Source of the DNA: JAEDES01 sp964470055
GTDB lineage: Bacteria; Bacillota_I; Bacilli_A; RF39; UBA660
Direction: 5' to 3'
Assembly (NCBI GenBank): GCA_964470055.1
Contig: CAYXZZ010000001.1
Location: 18,368-82,367, forward strand
Length of the DNA stretch: 64,000 nucleotides
The notes under the pieces are model-generated. The model was not told the origin of the DNA, did not search any database, and saw only the letters and a program-made list of their open reading frames with translations. Positions 56,157 to 64,000 of this stretch are shown here, in pieces; within the stretch, counting starts at the first letter, position 1, and each line of letters opens with the position of its first letter. A program made the position numbers and the translations under genes.

Positions 56157-57395
56157 ATGGAATTTTTTGAGCTAACAGAAGAAGAATACGAAAACTATTG
56201 GAAAAATCACCCTTTAAAAACATTTTTATCATCTATTGAAATTGGAAAATTAAGAAAAAAAAGAAATTGGCAAGTAAACTATGTTGGAATAAAAGAAAAA
56301 AATATAATTTATGGCGCAGCCATGCTCTTAAGTAAAAGAAAACATCTAAATAACTATGAATTTTATAGTCCAAGAGGTTTTCTAATAGATTATAATAACC
56401 AAGAATTATTAAATTTCTTTACAAACGAAATCATCAAATACATAAAAAATAAAAAGGGATATATTCTTAGAATAGATCCTTATGTTATTAATGTCGAACG
56501 AGATATAAATGGAAATATAGTTGAAAATGGGCAGGACAATAAACACATAAAAAAATATCTCCAAGATTTAGGATTTAAAAAAGTACCATCCTCTAAGAAC
56601 GAACAAGTTTCTTGGATGTTTTCTCTAAATCTAGAAGGAAAAACAGAAGAAGATATTTTAAAAAATATGAAACCAAATACTAGAAATATAATTAAAAAGA
56701 CTGAAAAAATGGGTATAAAAATTAAAGAATTATCTTTAAATGAATTGCCTAAGTTTAATAATATTCTAAAATCAACGGGTAAAAGGTGCAATTTCACCCC
56801 ACGAGGAAATGATTACTATGAGGATATGTACAATCTTTTTCATTCTAAAAATGAAGTCAAATACTATATAACTGAATTAAACTTAAATGATTATGTCGAA
56901 GTATTGTCTAAAGAAATAACTAACAAAAACAAAAAACTAGAATCCAAAAACATTAAACAGACACGTAAAGAAGAATTATTAAAAGAAATAGATGTATTAG
57001 AAAATAAAATAAAAGATGCTAAAGATATCAAGAATAAGACAAATAGTGATATAATAACCTTATCAGGTTCAATGTTTATGTTAATTCAACCAGAGATAAT
57101 ATATTTATCAAGTGGTAATTATGAAGAATACCTAAAATTTAATTCTCAATATTTACTACAGTGGGAATTAATAAAATATGGCATAAAGAATGGCTTTAAA
57201 AAACATAATTTTTATGGTATTCCAGAAAATATAAATGAACATCCTGATAACTACGGAATATATGAGTTTAAAAAAGGATTTAATGGATATGTAGAAGAAT
57301 TAATTGGAGAATATGAATTACCAATTAGCAACAACTATTATTTATTTAAATTTTTCTCTAAACTTAAGGAGGTAAAATATGCATTACACTTATAA
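56157..57395 (+). CDS. FemAB/MurM-type peptidoglycan bridge ligase
   Basis: 412 residues. Two GNAT-like halves hold SPRGFLIDYNN, LRIDPYVI and LNLEGKTEEDILKNMKPNTRNIIKKTEKMGIKI in the first, and SGSMFMLIQPEIIYLSSGN...YLLQWELIKYGIKNGF...YGIPENIN...GIYEFKKGFNGYVEELIGEYELPI in the second. The typical coiled-coil arm (about 245-295) lies between them. It adds an amino acid from aminoacyl-tRNA to the lipid-linked peptide stem. GGAGG precedes the ATG; the 3' end overlaps the next gene by 17 bases. Confidence 0.93.
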   Translation: MEFFELTEEEYENYWKNHPLKTFLSSIEIGKLRKKRNWQVNYVGIKEKNIIYGAAMLLSKRKHLNNYEFYSPRGFLIDYNNQELLNFFTNEIIKYIKNKKGYILRIDPYVINVERDINGNIVENGQDNKHIKKYLQDLGFKKVPSSKNEQVSWMFSLNLEGKTEEDILKNMKPNTRNIIKKTEKMGIKIKELSLNELPKFNNILKSTGKRCNFTPRGNDYYEDMYNLFHSKNEVKYYITELNLNDYVEVLSKEITNKNKKLESKNIKQTRKEELLKEIDVLENKIKDAKDIKNKTNSDIITLSGSMFMLIQPEIIYLSSGNYEEYLKFNSQYLLQWELIKYGIKNGFKKHNFYGIPENINEHPDNYGIYEFKKGFNGYVEELIGEYELPISNNYYLFKFFSKLKEVKYALHL

Positions 57396-57627
57396 AACAA
57401 AAGGAACATGTTCGACTCAAATAGACTTTGATATTAAAGATAATAAAATATACAACGTTGAATATACAAGAGGTTGTAATGGAAATTTAAAGGCAATAGC
57501 ATCTTTAGTAGAAGGTCAAGAAGTAGATGAAGTAATAAAAAAACTAAGTGGAATTACTTGTGGCTTTAAAAACACATCGTGTGGGGACCAATTAGCAAAA
57601 GCCTTAGAAGAAATAAAAGTAAAATAA
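57379..57627 (+). CDS. TSCPD domain protein (TIGR03905)
   Basis: 82 residues matching the small TSCPD-like family: TRGCNGNLKAIASLVEGQEVDEVIKKLSGITCGFKNTSCGDQLAKAL with its set of conserved Cys. The related domain is the C-terminal zinc-binding part of class II ribonucleotide reductases; the stand-alone form has no proven role. AAGGAGG lies inside the end of femAB. Confidence 0.9.
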   Translation: MHYTYKTKGTCSTQIDFDIKDNKIYNVEYTRGCNGNLKAIASLVEGQEVDEVIKKLSGITCGFKNTSCGDQLAKALEEIKVK

Positions 57628-57679
57628 CGTAAAATACGACTTTACAATAATTAAAGCCATGTTATAACAAATACATCAA

Positions 57680-57709
57680 TTGACTTATCATGTGTTGATA
57701 AAATACAAT
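57680..57709 (+). promoter_or_regulatory. Promoter with a palindrome in its spacer, upstream of the RhuM-Fic pseudogene
   Basis: TTGACT (57680-57685), 18 bases, TACAAT (57704-57709). A 17-base palindrome TTATCAtgtgtTGATAA (57685-57701) fills the spacer, a natural place for a repressor. Confidence 0.55.
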
Positions 57710-57754
57710 TCGGTCGATAATTTATATTTTTAGGTAAGAAAAATATATCTATTC

Positions 57755-57792
57755 GGGAACACCTTGCTTTTTGCAAGATATTCCCTTTTTTT
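57755..57792 (+). terminator. Terminator-like hairpin
   Basis: A 13-base arm GGGAACACCTTGC pairs 11/13 with GCAAGATATTCCC around TTTTT, then seven T. It lies between the promoter at 57680 and the pseudogene, so it may end the TSCPD transcript or act as an attenuator. Confidence 0.7.
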
Positions 57793-57875
57793 ATTATGAA
57801 AGGGATGATTACCAAAAGCAATTAAAATAAAAAATAAAAATACAAAAATAAAACAAGAAAGAAGAAGAAATTTAT

Positions 57876-58745
57876 ATGAAAAATGAAATAATAATATTTG
57901 AAGATCAAAATGTAAAACTAGAAGTAAATATGAAAAATCAGACTGTGTAGTTAAATATTGAACAAATGACAAAGTTATTTGGAAGAGATAGAACTGTAAT
58001 AACGAGACGCATAAATAATTTATTTAAATATAAAGAATTAAATAAAGAAGAGGTGTGTGCAAAATTTGCACATACTACTGAACATGGCGCAATTGAAGGT
58101 AAAATTCAAACACATATGTTGGATTATTATAACTTAGACATAATTATTTCTGTTCGATATCGAGTAAATAGTAAGCAAGGAATTGCCTTTAGAAAAGGGG
58201 CAACCAATGTATTAAAAGACTATGTGATGAAAGGATATATCGTAAATAAACAAAGACTAGAATATCTTGAAAAGACTGTAAAACTAATTGATATTGTGAA
58301 CAGAATGGATGATAGACTTGAAAATAGTGATGCTAAAGAAATTCTAAAAGTAATAGGTAATTATTCAAAAGAATTAGACATACTAGATGACTATGATCGC
58401 CGTACATTAACTAAAGTAAAAGGTACCACTACTGATATTCAAATAACATATGAAGACTATATGAAAATAATAGGTGAACTTCGTTTCAATGAAGAAAGTA
58501 ACATATTTGCTCTTGAAAGAAATAACGGTCTAAGCTCAATAATTAATGATATTTATCAGACACTTGCTGGAACTGATGTATATTCATAAATCGAAGAAAA
58601 AGCCACTAACTTTCTATATATGATTGTAAAAAATCACCTGTTCATTGATGGAAATAAACGTAGTGCTACAACCTTATTTATCTACCTTTTACAATTTTAT
58701 AATATTTTATATAAAGATAATCATCTCCAAAAGAAAAAGAAATAA
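57876..58745 (+). pseudogene. RhuM-Fic fusion protein, inactivated by two in-frame stops
   Basis: One continuous frame encodes a RhuM-family protein: MKNEIIIFEDQNVKLEVNMKNQTV-stop-LNIEQMTKLFGRDRTVITRRINNLFK, then SVRYRVNSKQGIAFRKGATNVLKDYVMKGY. After a second stop a Fic core follows (IEEKATNFLYMIVKNHLFIDGNKRSATTLF), whose HxFxDGNKR is intact. Stops are TAG at 57948-57950, where Trp is usual, and TAA at 58587-58589. The Fic end is also short. RhuM-Fic fusions are adenylylating toxin-like proteins of mobile and defence islands. Loss by point mutations, with no frameshift, suggests recent decay. The part between the stops could still give a 207-residue RhuM fragment from ATG 57966. Confidence 0.85.
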
Positions 58746-58788
58746 TGATTGCTCTTATCACAAATTTCTTAGTTTAAAAAATATAATC

Positions 58789-58817
58789 TTGACATCTTTC
58801 ATATAATATATTAATAT
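58789..58817 (+). promoter_or_regulatory. Promoter of the metal-efflux operon
   Basis: TTGACA, 17 bases, TAATAT (58812-58817). The perfect -35 suits a gene held down by a repressor. Confidence 0.68.
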
Positions 58818-58821
58818 GAAT

Positions 58822-58841
58822 ATATGAACAATCAATCATAT
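58822..58841 (+). promoter_or_regulatory. Candidate ArsR/SmtB operator
   Basis: ATATGA-ACAATCAA-TCATAT, a 20-base imperfect palindrome between the promoter and the AAGGAGG site of the regulator gene. Size and place fit SmtB/CzrA operators. Confidence 0.5.
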
Positions 58842-58856
58842 AAGGAGGGTGAAAAA

Positions 58857-59156
58857 ATGAAATTGCATAGTAAAGAAATCCTATATGGTCTAAGTGAATT
58901 TTACAAAATTTTCGCAGATCAAACTCGTTTAAGAATTCTTGATGCACTACAAAATAAACCAATGTGTGTAAATGAAATCAGCGAAGTATTAGATATATCT
59001 CAATCGGCAATTTCTCATCAATTAAAAAACTTACGTACTTCTAATCTAGTTAAAGCAGATAAAGAAGGGAAAAATGTAATTTATAGTATCAGTGATGAAC
59101 ATATAAAAGTCATTTTAAACTATGGTTTAGAACACATTGCGGAGGTATTACAATGA
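58857..59156 (+). CDS. ArsR/SmtB-type metal-sensing repressor
   Basis: 99-residue winged-helix repressor: FYKIFADQTRLRILDAL, CVNEISEVLDISQSAISHQLKNLRTSNLV and a beta wing KEGKNVIYSI. The last helix holds DEHIKVILNYGLEHIAE: Asp, His (+2), His (+13) and Glu (+16), exactly the spacing of the alpha-5 zinc site of SmtB (D-H-H-E). The N-terminal Cys site of CadC is missing. So the signal is most likely Zn(II). ATG 58857 follows AAGGAGGG; its TGA overlaps the ATPase start (ATGA). Confidence 0.9.
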   Translation: MKLHSKEILYGLSEFYKIFADQTRLRILDALQNKPMCVNEISEVLDISQSAISHQLKNLRTSNLVKADKEGKNVIYSISDEHIKVILNYGLEHIAEVLQ

Positions 59157-60976
59157 AAAAAATATTTAATGAAGATTTAATAAAAATTATTATTAGTACA
59201 ACTTTACTTATCATATCGCTATTTTTCAATAGTGCAAAAGTCCAATTAGCATTCCTAGCAGCATCATATGTCATAATTAGTGCAGAAATATATATTAATG
59301 CTTTTTATGGAATTAAAGAAAAAGAGTTTTTCGATGAAAACATTTTAATGATTATTGCCACGTTATGTGCCTTTGCAATAGGAAGTAATTTAGAAGCAGT
59401 AATGGTTATGTTACTATACCAAATAGGTGAATATTTTTCCCACTTGGCTGTTCACAACAGTAAAAAGTCAATTACCAAACTTCTAGATTTACGTGTTGAA
59501 ACTGCAAATGAACTTATTAATAATGAACTTGTTGAAGTTTCAATAAAAAAAGTCAAGGAAGGAGATATATTAGTAGTTAAGCCAGGAGAAAAAATCCCTT
59601 TAGATGGAGAAGTAGTAGAGGGAACATCATACCTTGACACTTCATCTTTAACAGGGGAATCAAAACCACGTAAAGTAACTGTCAAAGACCAAGTTTTAAG
59701 TGGTTGTATCAATCAAGCAAGTGTTCTAACTATAAAAGCCACTACAACATATAAAACCACAACAGCCACCAAAATCATTGAATTAATTGAAAATTCAAAT
59801 GAAAAGAAAACTGATACAGAAAAATTTATTACCAAATTTGCAAAAGTTTATACACCAATCATTGTATTATCAGCAATACTTTTAGTTTTAATACCAACAT
59901 TACTAGGACAAGACTATCAAGTTTGGTTATATAGAGCACTAGTGTTTTTAGTATCCTCATGTCCCTGTGCCTTAGTTATATCAGTACCACTTGGTTATTT
60001 TTGTGGAATTGGTAAAGCAAGTCAAGAGGGCATTCTAATAAAAGGAAGCAAAGAGTTAGAAAATTTGACAAACATTGATTATTTAATTCTAGACAAGACA
60101 GGAACCATAACAGAAGGGGTGTTTGAAGTAACTAAAGTATATACAGTTGGCATCAAGGAAAAAGAATTATTACAATATGCAGCATCAGCCGAAGAATTTT
60201 CACTTCACCCAATCGCAACAGCCATAAAAAACTACAATAAGTCACCACTTCTTTCAGCCGAAAAATATCAAGATATAGCTGGCAAAGGAATATCTTGCAA
60301 GGTTAATAACAAAAATATTTTAATTGGAAATGAATTATTATTAAAAGAACATAAAGTAATGACACTTCCAACATCAGAAACAGGATCAATAGTTCATATC
60401 GCAATTGACAAAGAATATGTTGGCTATATAGTAATTTCAGATAAAATTAAAAAATCAAGTCTAAAAATTTCCACTCTTCAAAAATACATCAATAAAGAAT
60501 TAATAATTCTTTCTGGTGATACTGAATCTGTTGTAAAAAAGGTAGCAAAAAAAGTCGGTATTAACGAGTTCTTTGCTTCACTTCTTCCATTAGATAAAGT
60601 TGAAAAAGTAAAACAATATAAAAAAGAAGGAAAAGTAATGTTTGTTGGTGATGGAGTAAACGATGCTCCAGTCTTAAAAATTGCCAATATTGGTGTATCA
60701 ATGGGACAGGTAGGATCTGATGCCGCAATAGAGGCAAGCGACATTGTCATCATGAAAGATGATCTTATGAAAATAAAAATCGCAATTGAAATAGCTCGTC
60801 ATACTAAACAGAAAACAATTCAAACCATAATATTTGCTTTATTAGTAAAAATTATAGTTTTAATTCTAGGTGCAGTTGGAATAAGCACAATTTGGATGGC
60901 TGTATTTGCTGACGTCGGAGTAACCTTCTTATCGATAATAAATGTTCTAACTATTATGTGGAAAAAATATAATTAA
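59153..60976 (+). CDS. P1B-type metal (Zn/Cd) efflux ATPase
   Basis: 607 residues. Helices at the N-terminus, actuator with LTGES, CPC transport site in SSCPCALVISVPLGYFCGI, phosphorylation site LDKTGTITEG, HP motif SLHPIA, and hinge MFVGDGVNDAPVLKIANIGVSMG. The CPC plus the helix-8 region (GAVGISTIWMAVFADVGVTFLSIINVL, an Asp there) fit the Zn/Cd/Pb class. No N-terminal CxxC metal-binding domain is present. With the SmtB-type regulator just upstream it makes a simple zinc-inducible efflux operon. Confidence 0.92.
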   Translation: MKKIFNEDLIKIIISTTLLIISLFFNSAKVQLAFLAASYVIISAEIYINAFYGIKEKEFFDENILMIIATLCAFAIGSNLEAVMVMLLYQIGEYFSHLAVHNSKKSITKLLDLRVETANELINNELVEVSIKKVKEGDILVVKPGEKIPLDGEVVEGTSYLDTSSLTGESKPRKVTVKDQVLSGCINQASVLTIKATTTYKTTTATKIIELIENSNEKKTDTEKFITKFAKVYTPIIVLSAILLVLIPTLLGQDYQVWLYRALVFLVSSCPCALVISVPLGYFCGIGKASQEGILIKGSKELENLTNIDYLILDKTGTITEGVFEVTKVYTVGIKEKELLQYAASAEEFSLHPIATAIKNYNKSPLLSAEKYQDIAGKGISCKVNNKNILIGNELLLKEHKVMTLPTSETGSIVHIAIDKEYVGYIVISDKIKKSSLKISTLQKYINKELIILSGDTESVVKKVAKKVGINEFFASLLPLDKVEKVKQYKKEGKVMFVGDGVNDAPVLKIANIGVSMGQVGSDAAIEASDIVIMKDDLMKIKIAIEIARHTKQKTIQTIIFALLVKIIVLILGAVGISTIWMAVFADVGVTFLSIINVLTIMWKKYN

Positions 60977-61006
60977 ATTGATATAATATAATAAAAAATA
61001 AAAGGG

Positions 61007-61028
61007 GAAGAATAAGATATTATTCTTC
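61007..61028 (+). promoter_or_regulatory. Leader hairpin between Shine-Dalgarno and start of the lysozyme gene
   Basis: GAAGAATAA (61007-61015) pairs perfectly with TTATTCTTC (61020-61028) around GATA. The only good ribosome-binding site, AAAGGGG (61001-61007), lies 33 bases before ATG 61041; the hairpin brings the two to within about 12. A -10-like TATAAT stands at about 60982. Confidence 0.5.
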
Positions 61029-61040
61029 TTTGGTGTCTAT

Positions 61041-62243
61041 ATGAAGAAAAAAATCATAATTATTATTTCCATCATTGTAACTATTATTGTCTTAATTATT
61101 ACTGCATTACATTTATACAACAAATGGCGCATCGCAAACGCAGAAATAATTATAGAACTACAAGAAAATTTAAATATAGAAGTTTTTAGTGAAGTAAAAT
61201 TATCAGATTTAATCAAATCCATTAATGGCAAATTAAATAAAGATTCCACAATAAAAACTACTAAAATAGGTGAAAAAGAAATTAGTTTTAAGTATGTTAA
61301 CGATGACAATATAGAAGTGTCTTATACTTTCAAAATAAATATTATTGACACACAAGCCCCACTAATATTTTCTTCAAAATCAAAAACAATCACCACTAGT
61401 TATACAGGAGACTTAGCAAAAGAATTATTCTGTGGAGATAATTATGATGATACACCAACATGTGAAATTATTGGAGAATATGACGTCACTACTCCTGGAA
61501 CATATCCTTTAACATTTAAAGGTACAGATTCTAGCGGCAATCAATCAACAACAGACTTCAATCTAATTGTTAGAACTCCATCAACATCAAGTTCATCTTC
61601 TACTGTTTCCACAACAACAACCAGTTTCTCTGATATTGTTTCAAAACATAGAACAGAAACAACTAAAATTGGCCTTGATGTTTCTAGATGGCAAGGAGAT
61701 ATTGATTTTCAAAAAGTAAAAGACGCTGGAGTTGAATTTGTCTTTATCCGAGTTGGAAGTCAAAAAGGAATAGGTGGAGAATACTTTATCGATCCAAAAT
61801 TTGAACAAAACATAAAAGGATTCCAAGAAGTAGGAATCCCTGTAGGGATATATTTTTATTCTTATGCTAATAGTAATTCTGCTGCCAAAAAAGAAGCCGA
61901 GTGGATAATAAAACAACTAAAACCATATAAAATAGATTTACCAGTAGTATTCGATTGGGAAAATTGGTCATTCTATCAAGAATTTAATAAAAGTTTCTAC
62001 AGTCTAACAACTATGGCCAATACTTTTTTAAAGACTATCGAGAAAGCCGGATACGAAGGTATGCTTTACAGTAGTAAAAATTATTTAGAAAATATCTGGT
62101 TTGAAACAGAATACAAAACGTGGTTAGCCCATTATACAACAGAAACAAACTACCAAGGAGAATATTATGTTTGGCAATTATGTAGTAATGGACGTGTAGA
62201 TGGTATCACTGGTAATGTTGATATCAATGTCATGTATAACTAG
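61041..62243 (+). CDS. GH25 lysozyme with membrane anchor and Ig-like domain
   Basis: 400 residues. An N-terminal helix (about 4-27) acts as signal or anchor. A DUF5011/Ig-like region (about 100-180; TQAPLIFSSKSKTITTSYTGDLAKELFCGDN...) and a Ser/Thr linker (about 180-208) follow. The C-terminal GH25 domain has GLDVSRWQGDIDFQKVKDAGVEFVFIRVG, GIYFYSYA, the acid pair in VVFDWENW and the closing VWQLCSNGRVDGITGNVDINVM. It cleaves the glycan backbone of peptidoglycan. It ends in CTAG, sharing its stop with the convergent gene. Confidence 0.92.
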   Translation: MKKKIIIIISIIVTIIVLIITALHLYNKWRIANAEIIIELQENLNIEVFSEVKLSDLIKSINGKLNKDSTIKTTKIGEKEISFKYVNDDNIEVSYTFKINIIDTQAPLIFSSKSKTITTSYTGDLAKELFCGDNYDDTPTCEIIGEYDVTTPGTYPLTFKGTDSSGNQSTTDFNLIVRTPSTSSSSSTVSTTTTSFSDIVSKHRTETTKIGLDVSRWQGDIDFQKVKDAGVEFVFIRVGSQKGIGGEYFIDPKFEQNIKGFQEVGIPVGIYFYSYANSNSAAKKEAEWIIKQLKPYKIDLPVVFDWENWSFYQEFNKSFYSLTTMANTFLKTIEKAGYEGMLYSSKNYLENIWFETEYKTWLAHYTTETNYQGEYYVWQLCSNGRVDGITGNVDINVMYN

Positions 62244-62920
62244 AGATACTTTAAAATCTCAACTATATAATTATTACTTTTTGTTGTTTTAACAATCCCC
62301 ATATATTTAAATTTACCAATCTTTCTTATACTAAAAATATCATTTTCTTTTAAAGTATAAGAAAGATTTTTTAATATTTCATTATTAAGAATAATTTCCT
62401 TATCTCTAACTTTATCCTTTACTAAAGTTCTGCTGGTATTAGAAATTCGCGCAATAATTGTATCAATTCTTTCACTAGAAACAATAAGTTCTTGCTTCTC
62501 ATAAGAGCGGTCATAATTTTCTAAATAATCTAATTCTAATTGTACTAATTCAATTTTAGTATTACTAACTCTCGTAAAATTCATTTCAAAGTAATTTTGA
62601 AACAGTTTTAAAATATAAATAAAATATCTCCCGTTATCAAGAATGATATCCCCATACATTTCCTTTGATATATTCAAAGAAAACATCGTTCCTAAAATAT
62701 CTTGATGTCGAAGTTTTTTACTACATTTAATTTCATATAGTAAAACTTCAGGTTCTCTTTCTCTATAGAAAATAACTTTTTCACAATCTTTATAAGGAGA
62801 AAAGATATAAAAACTATTTTTTCCAAGTTTTTGTCTAATTATTTTCGCCTCTCTCAAATCTAAAAAGAAAGTAGGTTGGCCATTATTAATCCTAGTTAAA
62901 TTCTTTTGTATCTCATACAT
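62240..62920 (-). CDS. YlmH-like S4-domain RNA-binding protein
   Basis: 226 residues. The C-terminal S4 domain is clear: VSSERIDTIIARISNTSRTLVKDKVRDKEIILNN, then YTLKENDIFSIRKIGKFKYMGI. The N-terminal 140 residues match the YlmH layout (FLDLREAKIIRQKL, LRHQDILGTMFSLNISKEMYGDI). YlmH binds ribosomes or tRNA and has been linked to ribosome-associated quality control and division in Bacilli. In Bacilli the gene normally belongs to the division cluster by divIVA and sepF; here it is alone. Start after GAGGGATTA is acceptable but weak. Confidence 0.85.
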   Translation of the reverse strand: MYEIQKNLTRINNGQPTFFLDLREAKIIRQKLGKNSFYIFSPYKDCEKVIFYREREPEVLLYEIKCSKKLRHQDILGTMFSLNISKEMYGDIILDNGRYFIYILKLFQNYFEMNFTRVSNTKIELVQLELDYLENYDRSYEKQELIVSSERIDTIIARISNTSRTLVKDKVRDKEIILNNEILKNLSYTLKENDIFSIRKIGKFKYMGIVKTTKSNNYIVEILKYL

Positions 62921-62985
62921 AATTAATCCCTCTAACTATTTGTTATTATATCAAATAAAATGTTATAATAAAAGGGGAGGTTAGT

Positions 62986-63396
62986 ATGAAAGTAATAACT
63001 ATAAAACAACCATTCGCAACTCTTATTGCTGAAGGACTAAAAGAATATGAATTTAGAACCTGGAAAACAAAATATCGCGGAGAGATTTTAATTCATGCTG
63101 GAAAAGGCATTGATAAAGAAGCCATGAAAAGATATGAACACTTAAATTTAGAATATCCCACTGGAACAATCATTGCTAAAGCAACAATAACTGATTGTGT
63201 CTTTGTAGATAACTCCTTAAAAGAAAAACTTCATCATAAAAATCCCTTAGTATACTACGGCATTTTAAACAAGGATAGTGCTTGGACAGGCTATGGTTTT
63301 AAACTAGAAAATATAACCAAAATACCCCAAATTAAAGTCTCCGGAAAACTAAGTCTATGGGATTATGATTATAACTCCAACGAAAAAGAAATATAA
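62986..63396 (+). CDS. ASCH domain protein
   Basis: 136 residues: MKVITIKQPFATLIAEGLKEYEFRTWKTKYRGEILIHAGKG is the ASCH beta-barrel signature, and TGTIIAKATITDCVFVD and KISGKLSLWDY-like strands complete it. ASCH proteins resemble PUA folds and probably bind RNA or modified nucleosides; some are nucleases. GGGGAGG before the ATG and TATAAT about 25 bases further up support its start. Confidence 0.9.
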   Translation: MKVITIKQPFATLIAEGLKEYEFRTWKTKYRGEILIHAGKGIDKEAMKRYEHLNLEYPTGTIIAKATITDCVFVDNSLKEKLHHKNPLVYYGILNKDSAWTGYGFKLENITKIPQIKVSGKLSLWDYDYNSNEKEI

Positions 63397-63416
63397 CATT
63401 AACATTATATTTCTTT
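63385..63416. terminator. Bidirectional terminator over the ASCH stop
   Basis: AAAGAAATATAA (63385-63396) pairs perfectly over 12 bases with TTATATTTCTTT (63405-63416), loop CATTAACA. The stem contains the ASCH stop and serves the convergent gene ending at 63425. Confidence 0.82.
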
Positions 63417-63424
63417 TATTATCT

Positions 63425-63859
63425 CTATAAAAACTCCTTAATCTTTTCTACATACTTTTCTTGAAAATCAACATAATCTTTTGCTATATCAAGGACTTTT
63501 TTATCAGCATCTTCATTATTTAAAATTTTCTTTCCTTCAACAATTCCCATGTTCAACCCTTGAAGTAACATTTCTGCTAATTTAGATGCACTACTATCAG
63601 TAATTGTTCTAATCTGAATTCCATACCAAGTCATAGCCTTATTCATCGGATTAGTTTCATCAGGTTTATTATCACTAAATTTATCATATACCTTTAAAAT
63701 TTTATCCTCTAACTTTTGATATTCTTCAAGTAAATCTTCAACTGTTTTCTTAAATTCTTTTTCCTCAATCTTATCTAAAATACAGTTAACTGCATCACTT
63801 CCCATACAACAACCTTTATTTAACTCATCCAGCAATCTAATATTATTTTCTTCTTTCAT
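63425..63859 (-). CDS. Small helical protein, possibly ferritin-like, unknown
   Basis: 144 residues, almost all helix: LLDELNKGCCMGSDAVNCILDKIEEKEFKKTVEDLLEEYQKLEDKILKVYDKF, a middle helix (MTWYGIQIRTITDSSASKLAEMLLQG) and a last Glu-rich helix. It resembles the four-helix DUF2383/ferritin-like proteins that bacteria keep as single genes. No firm metal-site EExxH set is seen. ATG 63859 follows GGGAGG; the longer upstream frame is not needed. Confidence 0.7.
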   Translation of the reverse strand: MKEENNIRLLDELNKGCCMGSDAVNCILDKIEEKEFKKTVEDLLEEYQKLEDKILKVYDKFSDNKPDETNPMNKAMTWYGIQIRTITDSSASKLAEMLLQGLNMGIVEGKKILNNEDADKKVLDIAKDYVDFQEKYVEKIKEFL

Positions 63860-64000
63860 AATTTCCTCCCTTAATAGTATTAGACCAAATATCAAAAATA
63901 TACATCTTTACAGAAATTTACAAAAATTTATTCATCAAAAAAATGTAAATTATAATTATATGATTATCTAAGTTTTGTCAAATTATAAAATTTGTGATAT

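Noticed and set aside
57948..58589. In-frame TAG and TAA as recoded codons
   Set aside because: Both are used as ordinary stops elsewhere in the window; decay of a dispensable toxin-like gene is simpler.

Overview
The window is AT-rich (roughly 30% GC by eye) and densely coding. It looks like a cell-walled, low-GC Gram-positive of the class Bacilli, most like the uncultured gut lineages near Erysipelotrichales or RF39. Evidence: pcrA, ligA, a membrane protein in the yerH/camS position and gatCAB follow each other as in Bacilli. There are also an LTA-synthase-like sulfatase, a sortase with its adhesin, PASTA and LytR-CpsA-Psr proteins, a FemAB ligase and two murein hydrolases, but no outer-membrane genes. 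TGA is used as a stop, so the code is standard. Many promoters have the form TTGnnn-N17-TGnTATAAT, and several terminators are built over the stop codon of the preceding gene. I saw no tRNA, rRNA or CRISPR.

Region 1 (1 to about 11.9 kb) is a minus-strand NitT/TauT-type ABC importer operon cut open by a 10.27-kb integrative element. The lipoprotein substrate-binding gene is split: codons 1-196 lie at 11288-11875 and the last 135 codons at 606-1013. A 13-bp core (TAGTG[T/A]AACAAAA) borders the element on both sides, and joining the halves at it restores an open frame of 331 residues. The element carries a tyrosine integrase at its left end; a TasA-like fibre gene, its dedicated SipW-type signal peptidase and a DUF5305-type membrane protein; a large serine recombinase coupled to a 45-residue ORF; a YwaF-like membrane protein; a DUF2975/HTH/DUF4173 module; and an alpha/beta hydrolase.

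Region 2 (12-33 kb) is chromosomal. It holds a YfcE phosphodiesterase, then a thioester-domain adhesin with a sortase and a coiled-coil membrane protein. The pcrA - decayed gene - nucleotidyltransferase - ligA - gatCAB block follows. Next come envelope genes: a double periplasmic-binding-domain protein with a degenerate GGDEF domain, YihY, an LtaS-like sulfatase, and a convergent LCP protein with a PASTA domain.

Region 3 (34-57.6 kb) builds the surface. It starts with a secreted 1183-residue glucosaminidase and a kinase-less PASTA protein. A polysaccharide cluster follows: GT2 enzymes, DUF2304, GtrA, a polytopic GT-C-like protein, an O-antigen-ligase/GT4 fusion, GT4 and GT2-GT4 enzymes, and an ABC exporter. 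It ends with a lipid kinase, a DUF2238 protein, FemAB and a TSCPD protein.

Region 4 (57.6-64 kb) has a RhuM-Fic pseudogene, an SmtB-type sensor with a P1B ATPase, a GH25 lysozyme, a YlmH-like protein, an ASCH protein and an unknown protein.
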